Below, piece by piece: positions 7,225 to 16,020 of a DNA stretch of 64,000 bases (position 1 is its first letter; every line of letters begins with the position of its first letter). This DNA is from an uncultured Clostridia bacterium. GTDB lineage: Bacteria > Bacillota > Clostridia > Christensenellales > Borkfalkiaceae. Location: the NCBI GenBank assembly GCA_947631925.1, contig CANRNE010000001.1, positions 1 to 64,000 of the forward strand, written 5' to 3'. Made by a program: the position numbers and the translations under genes. The notes beneath the pieces are model-generated. The model searched no databases. It was not told the DNA's origin and worked only from the letters and a program-made list of their open reading frames with translations.

Positions 7225-7272
7225 TTCCAAACGAAGGGGGCTTGGCACCAGCCAAGCCCCCTTCGTTTGGAA
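7225..7272. repeat. 48-bp palindrome between convergent genes
   Basis: Two perfect 22-nt arms (TTCCAAACGAAGG... through CTTGGC) surround the loop ACCA. It lies exactly between the convergent stop codons of the 574-aa gene and the InlB-repeat lipoprotein gene. Neither strand has a U-tract, so a bidirectional hairpin or transcript-end stabiliser is likelier than a classical terminator. It resembles the palindromes at 1894, 3022 and 47742 in having long perfect arms and a 4-nt loop starting with A. Confidence 0.8.
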
Positions 7273-7275
7273 GGA

Positions 7276-8634
7276 TTATGATTTTGTGAGGTCGACATAA
7301 TCGCCGCCTTGGACAGGAATCTCCAACAGGTAGCTCCCGTCGTCTTCGTGCCAGATGGCGTAGCGAGCGCCGTCGATATAGAACTCGAGCACATCGTCGC
7401 CCGCGAGATAGGCAATATCGGTGGCGGTTTTGCCGTTCATGACGACGGACGTCGCGTCGACGGTCAGCGTATACACCGTGTCGGTGGCGGGGTGCGTGCC
7501 CGTGTAGGAACCGTAAAACACATCGGGGATGCCTTGTACGGCGGGCCGCTCGAAGCTATATTGAATGCCTTCCATGTAGACGTGCAGTTTCCCGTACTGT
7601 TCGTACAGGTTATAGACTGCTCCGTCGCGGCGGAAGTACAGGTCGGCGGTGTGATAGGTGAGATTCTCGCCGATGATGACGAGCGTGCACTCCGTCCCGT
7701 TCCACGTGAGCGTCTTTGCGGTGATGACGAGGGTGACATTGTGTGCCTTGTCCGCCCATGTCCCGCGGGCGCTGTCGACGATGTCGCGGCTCGTATCTTC
7801 CCGATAGAAGTTATATTCGGTGGCGCCGCCGTCGGCGACGTACGTGAGCCGCAGCTTCCCGTAGGTGAAGGATTCGTCGTTGAGCGTCACGATGTAATCC
7901 TTGCCCTCCCATTCGGTATGATAGACCCCCTCCACTTCCGTCACGGGGCACAGCGTGCCGCTGACGGAGAGGCCGCTGTCGTCGATGACGATGATGTCGG
8001 GTCCCGTCTCGCGGTAGTAGGTGCCGTAGTAGCTCTTGGGAAGTTTTGCGGTAGACGTGTCCGCTTTACGGAATTGCACGATGAGGTCGACATTCCCCTC
8101 CACGGTGAAGGAATACTTGTCGCCGTCGAGCGCGGCGGGCGCGCCGTTTGCCGTCACGGTTGCCGTATAGCCGCTCTCCGGGGTCACCGTGAGGGTGACG
8201 GGAGTCCCTTTCTCGTATTTGCTGTCTGCGGACACGGGCAAGAGGGAGGCGTCCCCGTTGAGCGCGTTGTAGGAGAGCGTCACGGTGTAGAATTCGGGCT
8301 TGGGCGCAAAAGTAGCGGCGAGCGCGATGTCCTTGGTGACGGTGAAGGTATAGCTGTTGCCGTCGAGCGTCTTCTCCTCCCCGTCCACCGTGAAGGAGGC
8401 GAGGACGAAATCGGCTTTCGGCGTGACCGTCGCGGTGACGGAGGTGTTCTTCTCATATTTTCCGTCCTCAGAGACGGGGGAGAGGGAGACGGTCCCTCGC
8501 TCGGCGTCAAAGGACGTCGTCACGGTGAAATAGGTCGTATCGCCGCCGTGGCCGCCGTCGGGAGGGGTGGGGGTGCAGGCGGCGAGCAGGCAGAGCGCAA
8601 GCAGGACGCCCAAAATCGGGGAAAGTTTTTTCAT
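7276..8634 (-). CDS. Surface lipoprotein with InlB-like repeats (452 aa)
   Basis: The signal peptide ends in LLAAC (Cys 20), marking a membrane-anchored lipoprotein. Residues about 35-190 contain two tandem repeats of the InlB B-repeat type (YTVTLSYNALNGDASLLPVS..., KYEKGTPVTLTVTPESGY). The remaining 260 residues are beta-rich modules with recurrent YYGTYYRET- and FYGSYTGTH-like sequences. No enzymatic motif is visible. AGGAG lies just before the ATG. The gene starts 12 nt after the 1410-aa lipoprotein and is probably co-transcribed with it. An adhesion or cell-surface role is inferred from the repeats only. Confidence 0.75.
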   Translation of the reverse strand: MKKLSPILGVLLALCLLAACTPTPPDGGHGGDTTYFTVTTSFDAERGTVSLSPVSEDGKYEKNTSVTATVTPKADFVLASFTVDGEEKTLDGNSYTFTVTKDIALAATFAPKPEFYTVTLSYNALNGDASLLPVSADSKYEKGTPVTLTVTPESGYTATVTANGAPAALDGDKYSFTVEGNVDLIVQFRKADTSTAKLPKSYYGTYYRETGPDIIVIDDSGLSVSGTLCPVTEVEGVYHTEWEGKDYIVTLNDESFTYGKLRLTYVADGGATEYNFYREDTSRDIVDSARGTWADKAHNVTLVITAKTLTWNGTECTLVIIGENLTYHTADLYFRRDGAVYNLYEQYGKLHVYMEGIQYSFERPAVQGIPDVFYGSYTGTHPATDTVYTLTVDATSVVMNGKTATDIAYLAGDDVLEFYIDGARYAIWHEDDGSYLLEIPVQGGDYVDLTKS

Positions 8635-8646
8635 GATAATCTCCTG

Positions 8647-11600
8647 TCAATGACGTTCGGTGACGGAAGCGCCCGTCGGCGTCCCGCCCTCGAGGGTGAG
8701 TTCTACCGTGAAACTTCTCTCATCCGCCGTGTAGACAAAGGCGTTCGAGGCGGAGGCGAGTTCGGTCTCGGGAAGGGGGGTGCCGTCTTCGAAGAGCACG
8801 AGGTCGCAGACCGCCCCCTTCGTCTCGGAGACGAGCGGGAAGTTGCCGTGCCCGTAGAGATAGCAGAAAATGCCCACCGAGAAGGTCCCGCTTGCAAATT
8901 CACGGTACGTTGCGAGCGCGTGCAGATAGTAGCTGTTTTCCGTCAGATAGTAGGTGAGCGCGTACGCCGTCCCCTCGTGTTCGAAGGTGAGCAGATAGCG
9001 GTCGCCGTAGTCGGCGCTCCTGCCCGCAACCTTGACTTCCTCCGCCGAGACGGTGAAGGAGAAGGTGTAGCTGTTTGTGCCGTCCGAATAGGCGAGGTCG
9101 CCCTCCACCGTGGGGCTGATTTGGTCGATGGGCCCGAACCCGAATGCGCGCATCGTGAGTGCACCGCGGGAGTTATTTGTGTTGTCGGCGTCCGCAAAGA
9201 CGGTCGTCGTGTCGCCGCCGATTGCGGTGAAGGTGAGTGTGTCCGTTCTCGCAAACGAGACGGGATATTCCGTGCCCGCATAGCGGAGCCGCGTGACGAC
9301 GCTCCCCGCCGAGTAGCGCACGGCGAACACGAAGCCGCTGTAGCTTGTATCCGTTGTCACGGTTGCCGCCGCCTCGAAGGAAGGTTCCCCGTCGGGGGTG
9401 AAGGTGAGGGTGGCGGAGATGGGGTCGCCCGTCACAAGGCCGTTCCCGTCCCGCATCTCGATGGTGCCGCGGACGGTGACCGCTTCGCCGTCGAACAGGC
9501 GGTAGGTCTTGCCCAGATAAGTCGCCGTCGCCGCCCCGGGGAGGAAGAGACTGCGCGCCGCATACGTCCCGTCGTCCTGCAGGAAGTACGCCGTCACGCC
9601 GTTCTCTTCGATGAAGTAGCGGCCGCTCTCTCCGAACAGGCCGATGCCGCCGCTTGCGTCAAAGCGAATGCCCGCAAAGTCGTCGCCGTAGTAGGAATAT
9701 TCCGTGTAAGTCGGCAGAGAGAAGCTGTTGTTTTCGCGGTCGAGGACGACGGGGATGTAGTTGTAATTGCCGCTCGGCTGCAGGGCGAAATGTCCCTTCT
9801 CCGCGCTGTACACGGTGTAGATGACCCGCCTGCCCGCACTGCCGTCCGCGCCGTACAGGGTGCCGTAGCCGTAGCCGTCGAGCACGAGCACCGCCCAATC
9901 GTCGGAGATGAACACGCCGCTCGAGCCGCTGTCAAAGGGCACGCAGTAGCGGTCGCCCATGAGAATCTTCATGAGCGAGACGACGAAGGTCTTGCCGAGC
10001 CCGATGTCGGCCGCTGCGCTGATTTCGAGTTCGGGCATGCCGTTGTACATGCCCACCGCGCGGTAGCTGCCGACAATCTCGCGCGTTCCGAGGGTAAAGA
10101 CGACTTCGGAGAGGCCGTCGAAACGGACGGTAATCTCTCTGCCCGCATAGGGGGAATAGTTCTGGTCCACGAGGTCCCATTCCCCGTACTCCGTCCCGAG
10201 AAGGACGGCGGAGGTGCCGTCGATGAGGAAGTAGTGCTCCTCGCCCGTCTCGCTGACGAAGTAGACGGCGCTCCCGTCCTCGGTGAGGGCATATGTCCCT
10301 TCGTACATCTCTCCCGCGAAGTAGGCCGCGCGGTAGAAGCCGTCCGCCTCGAAGAGGGGTCCGTATCTGTCCTCGAACATGCCGTCGAGGGCGGCGTTGT
10401 AGCGATAGTAGACGTCGTACGTCACGTCGGAATACAGGTCGTAGTAGATGCCGAGGATGAAGTCAAATCGGACGCTTCCCGCCGAGAAGGTGTAGATGAG
10501 GTCCCCGAACGCGGTCACGTCCTTCATGCGGTATGTTCCCGTGACGGGCTCGCTGTCCTCGGTTTCCGCATAGAGCGCGACGCCGTTTCCGTCCAGCGCG
10601 AGGGAAGCAAAGAGTTCCGTGACGCCCCTGTCGTCCGTCAGGAAGTAGTTGGTGGGCACGGCCTCGACGGGGAGGAAGGAGGTGACTTCGTCGCCCTCCA
10701 CATTGGCCGCAAAGAGGAAGGTGTTGAAGTTCCCCATCCCTTGGTCAAAGTAGGTGAAGCGGAAGTTGTACACCCCGAAGTCGGTGTTCTGAATGCGGTC
10801 GGTCACTGTCCCCTGATAGACATGGCCGTCGGCGTCGAAGTAGAGACTTCCCATCGGAAGGTCTTGGAACTCGATGCGCTCGCCGCCCCTTCCCGTCCAT
10901 TCGGTGTAGCGGGGCGCGCCGTCCCATTCGCGGACGAAGTAGACCTCCGCCGTGATGTTGTCAAACGCGATGCCGCCCACGAGATAGCTGAAACTTGTCG
11001 GCACTCTGCCTTCATACCCCTCTGTTGTCTCCGAAGTCGTAAAGACGGAGGAGTAGACGTTTTCCGCCAGCCGCGTCTCGGCATAAGTTCCCGTCGCGCC
11101 GCATTCGAAACTTCCGTCCGCCTTCTCCCAGAAGAGGGAGGCGCGGCCGTTGTCATAGAGGACGAGGAGGGGACTGATGAGGGAATAGGTGCTGCCCGTC
11201 CTTTGGACGGCGTTGAGCTCGTAGAGGGGGATGCCGCTCCCGTCCGGGACGGTGAAGGTGTCTCCGTCGAGCAGGAAACTGCGCGCGCCCCTGCCGTTTG
11301 CGGGCGTGAGGGTGAGAAGGGTGCCCGCGGTGAGGAAACGTTCCACGGTATAGGTGCCCCGCACGGTCTCGCTTCCCGCCGCATACACAGCGCTGTCTTC
11401 GAAGAGCCCGAAGCCGTCGAGGGTGAGCGTGCCGCCCGTGCCCGCATAGGTGCCGCGGGTGCCGTCCGCAAACAAAAATCCGTTGGAATCCCCCTCGAGA
11501 AGGACGGTGCAGAGGGTATATTCCCTGCCGCCCACCGACGCGGTGACGACATACATGTTCTCACTCGTGCCCGTGTCATAGGCGCCGAGAACTTCATACG

Positions 11601-12879
11601 TCCCCGTCTGAGGGTCCTTGAGAAGGGGGGTGAGGATCGCCGCGCCGTAGCCGTCGAGGAAGAGGGAGTAGCCGCTGCTCATGAGCGTTTCATGCGCCTC
11701 GTCTTCGAAGGCGATGCCGATGTAGTTGCCCGCCTCGTTGCCGCCCTTGATAAAGACGGGTCGGCCGTTACTCTCCGAGAGGCGGAAGCGATAGCCGAAC
11801 GCGCCGCTCTCATGGATAAAGCACCAGTCGCCGATGTCCTCGTCAAAGTAGACGTAGCCCCGCTGTTTCGCCGTTCCCACGGTGGAAGTCGCATTGCGGA
11901 ATTCGTCGACGGTGAGCGTCTGATTGGCGACGATTTCGCCGTTTTCGAGGAGGGTATAGGTGCCCGCGCCGTCCTCGGTGAAGAAGGAGAACGTCGTCTC
12001 ATACAGCTTGCCGGAGAGCGTCCCGCCCTTCGTTTGGAAGGTGAATGTCGAGCCGTCGAGCGTGCCCTCGAATTGCATTCCCCCGCGCACGAGGATGACG
12101 CCGCTCTCACTCTTGAAGATGACGTCGCTCCCGCCGAAGCGGTCCACATACCCCGTCTGCCAGACGGCATACAGCGTGCAGGAGCCGCCGAGGGAGAAGG
12201 CTTCCCCCGCGGGATGGGTGACTTCCCCGCCGCTCTGTTCCGACCAGCCGAGGAAGCGGTAACGAAGGGGCGCCCCGAAGGTGTTTCCGTCCGCGAGCAC
12301 CACTTCGTCCCCGAATTTTCCGCGGAAGGCGGGGATGGCGGTATACGCCGTCCCCTGCGGCAGGTTGGGCGAATAGGTGAGCACCGCGAGCTCCCGCCGC
12401 ATATACGCGGTGAAGACTTCGCTTTTTCCGAGAGGTTCGGCGGAGAGACGGTTGTCCTTCGCGTCATCGAGGACGAAATGTTCGCGCGCGGGCTCATAGG
12501 TGAAGGGTTCTTGCCAGATGGCCTGCCCCGTCACCGTCTCGGCGGCGCCGTACGACCCGTCCGTGCCCTCGAAATAGAGCTCGGCGGTGTAACTTGCATA
12601 ATATTTCGCCGTGACCGTCACGCCCTCTGCGGGCACCGTCTCGTCGGTTACGGGCGCGCCGCCCAGATACCACCCCGCAAAGGTGAGGCCGTCGTCGGGC
12701 GTGGGGGCGACGTCCTTCAGCGCGTCGCCGAGGGAGCTCCCCACGGGGACCTGCACCGAAGTCTTGCCCAGCGTTCCGCCTCCGCCCAAGTCGAGCGTGA
12801 CGGAGGATTTCGGCGCGCATGCCGCCAGCACGAGAAGGGCAAAGGGCAGCGCCGCAAACAGCAGATAGCGTTTTTTCAT
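8647..12879 (-). CDS. Giant surface lipoprotein with InlB-like repeats (1410 aa)
   Basis: I place the start at ATG 12879 (MKKRYLLFAAL), which has GAGG at the right distance; an in-frame codon 30 nt upstream has no such site. The signal peptide ends in LAAC. Near the N-terminus are two Listeria-Bacteroides-type repeats (GLTFAGWYLGGAPV and YRFLGWSEQSGGEV). The rest is a long series of beta-strand modules of about 90-110 residues with recurring GTYTV-, DGYG- and YFLQDDGT-like motifs, evidently an array of degenerate repeats. No catalytic residues are apparent. It probably forms an extended exported fibre or scaffold. First gene of a two-gene unit with the 452-aa lipoprotein. Confidence 0.75.
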   Translation of the reverse strand: MKKRYLLFAALPFALLVLAACAPKSSVTLDLGGGGTLGKTSVQVPVGSSLGDALKDVAPTPDDGLTFAGWYLGGAPVTDETVPAEGVTVTAKYYASYTAELYFEGTDGSYGAAETVTGQAIWQEPFTYEPAREHFVLDDAKDNRLSAEPLGKSEVFTAYMRRELAVLTYSPNLPQGTAYTAIPAFRGKFGDEVVLADGNTFGAPLRYRFLGWSEQSGGEVTHPAGEAFSLGGSCTLYAVWQTGYVDRFGGSDVIFKSESGVILVRGGMQFEGTLDGSTFTFQTKGGTLSGKLYETTFSFFTEDGAGTYTLLENGEIVANQTLTVDEFRNATSTVGTAKQRGYVYFDEDIGDWCFIHESGAFGYRFRLSESNGRPVFIKGGNEAGNYIGIAFEDEAHETLMSSGYSLFLDGYGAAILTPLLKDPQTGTYEVLGAYDTGTSENMYVVTASVGGREYTLCTVLLEGDSNGFLFADGTRGTYAGTGGTLTLDGFGLFEDSAVYAAGSETVRGTYTVERFLTAGTLLTLTPANGRGARSFLLDGDTFTVPDGSGIPLYELNAVQRTGSTYSLISPLLVLYDNGRASLFWEKADGSFECGATGTYAETRLAENVYSSVFTTSETTEGYEGRVPTSFSYLVGGIAFDNITAEVYFVREWDGAPRYTEWTGRGGERIEFQDLPMGSLYFDADGHVYQGTVTDRIQNTDFGVYNFRFTYFDQGMGNFNTFLFAANVEGDEVTSFLPVEAVPTNYFLTDDRGVTELFASLALDGNGVALYAETEDSEPVTGTYRMKDVTAFGDLIYTFSAGSVRFDFILGIYYDLYSDVTYDVYYRYNAALDGMFEDRYGPLFEADGFYRAAYFAGEMYEGTYALTEDGSAVYFVSETGEEHYFLIDGTSAVLLGTEYGEWDLVDQNYSPYAGREITVRFDGLSEVVFTLGTREIVGSYRAVGMYNGMPELEISAAADIGLGKTFVVSLMKILMGDRYCVPFDSGSSGVFISDDWAVLVLDGYGYGTLYGADGSAGRRVIYTVYSAEKGHFALQPSGNYNYIPVVLDRENNSFSLPTYTEYSYYGDDFAGIRFDASGGIGLFGESGRYFIEENGVTAYFLQDDGTYAARSLFLPGAATATYLGKTYRLFDGEAVTVRGTIEMRDGNGLVTGDPISATLTFTPDGEPSFEAAATVTTDTSYSGFVFAVRYSAGSVVTRLRYAGTEYPVSFARTDTLTFTAIGGDTTTVFADADNTNNSRGALTMRAFGFGPIDQISPTVEGDLAYSDGTNSYTFSFTVSAEEVKVAGRSADYGDRYLLTFEHEGTAYALTYYLTENSYYLHALATYREFASGTFSVGIFCYLYGHGNFPLVSETKGAVCDLVLFEDGTPLPETELASASNAFVYTADERSFTVELTLEGGTPTGASVTERH

Positions 12880-12911
12880 AAAAAGCCTCATTAAAATGCA
12901 AATATGCAATG

Positions 12912-12962
12912 ATTATACATAGATTTTGTAATAAGTGTATCATGTGCAGAATGAAAAGTCAA
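12912..12962 (-). promoter_or_regulatory. Promoter region of the lipoprotein operon
   Basis: On the minus strand, TTGACT (plus 12957-12962) with a 17-nt spacer meets TACACT (12934-12939). A second, better -10 box TATAAT (12912-12917) lies closer to the gene but has only a weak -35. Either or both may be used. Confidence 0.5.
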
Positions 12963-13041
12963 GTTTTATGCAGAGGCAAAGTACAGAATCCGAAAAAAAT
13001 TTACGCAAAAGAGGATAGCGCGGCGAGGAGAGGCGATTCGC

Positions 13042-13070
13042 TTGCATTCGGCGCGCAAAGGTGATATAAT
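13042..13070 (+). promoter_or_regulatory. Sigma-A promoter of the dehydratase activase operon
   Basis: TTGCAT (13042-13047), 17-nt spacer, TATAAT (13065-13070). This rules out the longest ORF start at 13042 and supports translation from ATG 13099. Confidence 0.75.
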
Positions 13071-13098
13071 AGAAGAAAATTTTCATAAAGGCAGACGC

Positions 13099-16020
13099 AT
13101 GGCAAACCTTCTCGGCATCGATGTCGGCTCCACAACGGTAAAAGTCTGCGTGCTCGACGGCCGCGGCGCCCTGCTGCACACCACCTATGTGCGGCATTTT
13201 TCGCGTGTCAAGGAGTGCGTGCTCGCCGAACTCGAGCGGGTGCGCGCCTTCGGGAGCGAATTCCGCGTCGCCGTCACGGGCAGTGCGGGGTTGGGGCTTG
13301 CGGAGCGCGCCCGTCTTCCCTTCATACAGGAGGTGCAGGCGGCATTTTGCGCCATCAGAAAGCTGTATCCCGACGCGGACGCGGCGGTCGAACTCGGCGG
13401 CGAGGATGCGAAGATTATCTTCGTCACGGGCGGAACCGAACAGCGCATGAACGGCAGCTGTGCGGGCGGAACGGGCGCCTTCATCGACCAGATGGCGACC
13501 CTTCTCGGCGTCTCCGTGCAGGAGCTCGACGAACTCTCCCTGAAGGCGGAGCGCGTCTATCCCATCGCCTCGCGCTGCGGCGTGTTTGCCAAGTCGGATA
13601 TCCAGCCCCTCATCAATCAGGGGGCGAGAAAGGAGGACATCGCCGCCTCTATCTTCCGTGCCGTCGTCGACCAGACCGTCTCCGGCCTTGCGCAGGGGAG
13701 AAAAATCAGCGGGAAGGTGCTCTTCCTCGGCGGTCCGCTCTACTTCCTCAAGGGACTTCGCAGGGCGTTTTGCGAGACGTTGAAGCTCGACGACGCGCAT
13801 GCGGTTTTCCCCGAGACCGCACCCTGCTTCATGGCAATCGGGGCAGCCATGTCCGCGATCTCCTCGTCGGATTCGACGTTGGACGACATCATTTCCCGCG
13901 TGCAAAGCGCCTCTGATTCGGGGGACATCCGCACGGGCAGGCCGCTCTTTTCCTCCAAGGAAGAGTACGAGGAATTTTCTCGCCGCCACGCACGGCACTT
14001 CCTTCCCTTCCGCGACATCCGCACCTATGAGGGGGAGGCCTACCTCGGGGTGGATTCGGGCTCTACGACCACAAAACTCGTTCTCATCACGCCCACGGGC
14101 GAGATTCTCTATTCCCACTATCAGGCCAACGGCGGCAGACCCCTCGAAATCGTCACGGAAAAGCTCAAAGAGATATACCGTCTTACGGGGGAGCGCACCG
14201 TCATCCGCGGCGCCTGCGTGACGGGCTACGGCGAGGACATGATTCGCGCGGCGCTCAAATTCGACTTCGGCATCGTCGAGACGATGGCCCACTTCAAGGC
14301 CGCGCTCCACTTCGACCCCGAAGCCGACTTCATCATCGACATCGGCGGGCAGGACATCAAGTGTTTCAAGGTGAAGAACGGCGCCGTCGATTCCATCATG
14401 CTCAACGAGGCCTGCTCCTCGGGCTGCGGCTCCTTTATCCAGACGTTTGCGGGCGCGATGGGGATGAGCATCGAGGAATTCGCCCGCCTCGGGCTGTTTG
14501 CGCGCCATCCCGTCGAGCTCGGCTCCCGCTGTACCGTCTTCATGAACAGCTCGGTAAAGCAGGCGCAGAAGGAGGGGGCGAGCGTGGAGGACATCTCCGC
14601 CGGTCTCTCGTCCTCCATCGTCAAAAATGCCATCTATAAAGTCATTCGCGCGCGGACGCCCGACGAACTCGGCAGCCACATCGTCGTGCAGGGCGGAACT
14701 TTTTTGAACGATGCGGTCTTACGCTCCTTCGAACTCGAGACAGGGCGCGAAGTCGTCCGTCCCGCCATCGCGGGGCTCATGGGGGCGTTCGGCGCCGCCC
14801 TGTATGCCCGTGAAAATGCGGAAGGGATCATCTCTTCGGTGATGACGGAGGCGGAGCTCGAGCGCTTCTCCTACGCCGCCCGCGCCACCGTCTGCAACGG
14901 GTGCACCTCCCATTGCAGCATCAACATTCTCACCTTTTCGGACGGAAGGCGGTTTATTTCGGGCAATAAATGCGAGCGGGGAGCGGGATTGAAACCCGCC
15001 GCGCGCGGCCTCGATATCTATGCCTTCAAATATGATTTTTTGCAGTCTGTCCCGCGACATGGTATCCCCGTACGCGGTCGGGTGGGCATTCCGCTGCAGC
15101 TCGTCATGTTCGAACAGCTCCCGCTCTGGACGGGCTTTTTCGAGACGTGCGGCTTTGAGGTCGTCCTCTCCGAAAAGAGCTCCCGCGAGCTCTACTTCCG
15201 CGGCCAGCACACCGTCGCGAGCGACACCGCCTGCTATCCCGCAAAACTCATGCACGGGCACATCGAGAGCCTGCTTGACAAGGGCGTCGACTTCCTCTTT
15301 TACCCCTGCGAGAGCTATAATTTCAACGAAAAGGACAGCGTCAACCACTACAACTGTCCCGTCGTCGCCTACTATCCCGAACTTCTGCGCGCCAACAATC
15401 CCCGCCTGACGCGTGAGAACTTCCTCTCGCCCTACCTCGACCCCAACGACGAGGCGTCCACCGTGCGCGCCCTCACGCATGCGCTCAAACATTTCCACGT
15501 TCCCGCCCGTCTTGTGAAAAAAGGCTACAAGGTCGGTCTCGAGCGCATGCGGGCATACCATGTCCGCGTTGTGGAGGAAGGAAAGCGTATCATGCAGGAG
15601 GCCGCCGCGGCGGGGAAACCCGTCATTGTGCTCGCGGGAAGGCCGTACCATGCCGACCCCGAAATCAACCACGGCATCGGAAAACTCCTCACCTCTTTGG
15701 GGTGCGCCGTCCTCTCGGAGGACGCCGTCTTCGAGGAGGCGGATTTGGTGCAAGTCAACGTGCTCAACCAGTGGACGTACCATGCGAGGCTGTACCGCGC
15801 GGCGGAGCTCGTCTGCCGCCATCCCGAGATGCAGCTCGTCCAGCTCGTCTCCTTCGGGTGCGGAATTGACGCCATCACGTCGGACGAGATTCGCCTCATT
15901 CTCGAGCGGGGCGGCAAGCTCTACACCCAAATCAAAATCGACGAAATCAACAACTTGGGCGTGGTAAAAATCAGACTCCGCTCCCTGCTCGCCGCCGTCG
16001 GTCAAAGGAGGACGCCGTGA
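13099..16020 (+). CDS. 2-hydroxyacyl-CoA dehydratase activase, two ATPase domains plus DUF2229-like region
   Basis: This 973-aa protein starts at MANLLGIDVGSTTVK. It carries two BcrA/BadF-type ATPase domains, each opening with a phosphate loop (GIDVGSTTVKVC, then LGVDSGSTTTKLV at about residue 317). Each also has the cluster/helix signature (GSCAGGTGAFIDQMA; NEACSSGCGSFIQTFAG) whose Cys is expected to help bind a [4Fe-4S] cluster at a dimer interface. The last 400 residues, with DTACYPAKLMHGH and FYPCESYNFNEKD, match the activase-related DUF2229 region. Such proteins use ATP to inject an electron into a radical 2-hydroxyacyl-CoA dehydratase. The downstream gene overlaps by 4 nt and encodes the dehydratase-like part; the two are often one polypeptide in other Clostridia. 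Confidence 0.85.
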   Translation: MANLLGIDVGSTTVKVCVLDGRGALLHTTYVRHFSRVKECVLAELERVRAFGSEFRVAVTGSAGLGLAERARLPFIQEVQAAFCAIRKLYPDADAAVELGGEDAKIIFVTGGTEQRMNGSCAGGTGAFIDQMATLLGVSVQELDELSLKAERVYPIASRCGVFAKSDIQPLINQGARKEDIAASIFRAVVDQTVSGLAQGRKISGKVLFLGGPLYFLKGLRRAFCETLKLDDAHAVFPETAPCFMAIGAAMSAISSSDSTLDDIISRVQSASDSGDIRTGRPLFSSKEEYEEFSRRHARHFLPFRDIRTYEGEAYLGVDSGSTTTKLVLITPTGEILYSHYQANGGRPLEIVTEKLKEIYRLTGERTVIRGACVTGYGEDMIRAALKFDFGIVETMAHFKAALHFDPEADFIIDIGGQDIKCFKVKNGAVDSIMLNEACSSGCGSFIQTFAGAMGMSIEEFARLGLFARHPVELGSRCTVFMNSSVKQAQKEGASVEDISAGLSSSIVKNAIYKVIRARTPDELGSHIVVQGGTFLNDAVLRSFELETGREVVRPAIAGLMGAFGAALYARENAEGIISSVMTEAELERFSYAARATVCNGCTSHCSINILTFSDGRRFISGNKCERGAGLKPAARGLDIYAFKYDFLQSVPRHGIPVRGRVGIPLQLVMFEQLPLWTGFFETCGFEVVLSEKSSRELYFRGQHTVASDTACYPAKLMHGHIESLLDKGVDFLFYPCESYNFNEKDSVNHYNCPVVAYYPELLRANNPRLTRENFLSPYLDPNDEASTVRALTHALKHFHVPARLVKKGYKVGLERMRAYHVRVVEEGKRIMQEAAAAGKPVIVLAGRPYHADPEINHGIGKLLTSLGCAVLSEDAVFEEADLVQVNVLNQWTYHARLYRAAELVCRHPEMQLVQLVSFGCGIDAITSDEIRLILERGGKLYTQIKIDEINNLGVVKIRLRSLLAAVGQRRTP

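Noticed and set aside
7309-12894. An uninterrupted 1861-codon frame on the plus strand antisense to the two lipoprotein genes
   Set aside because: The minus-strand frames have signal peptides, lipoboxes, ribosome-binding sites and known repeats. The plus frame has no start signal and an Arg/Val/Glu-rich composition typical of shadows in GC-rich coding DNA.
13042-13098. Translation of the activase from the longest ORF start (TTG 13042)
   Set aside because: That codon is the -35 box of a good promoter; ATG 13099 begins the conserved GIDVGSTT domain.
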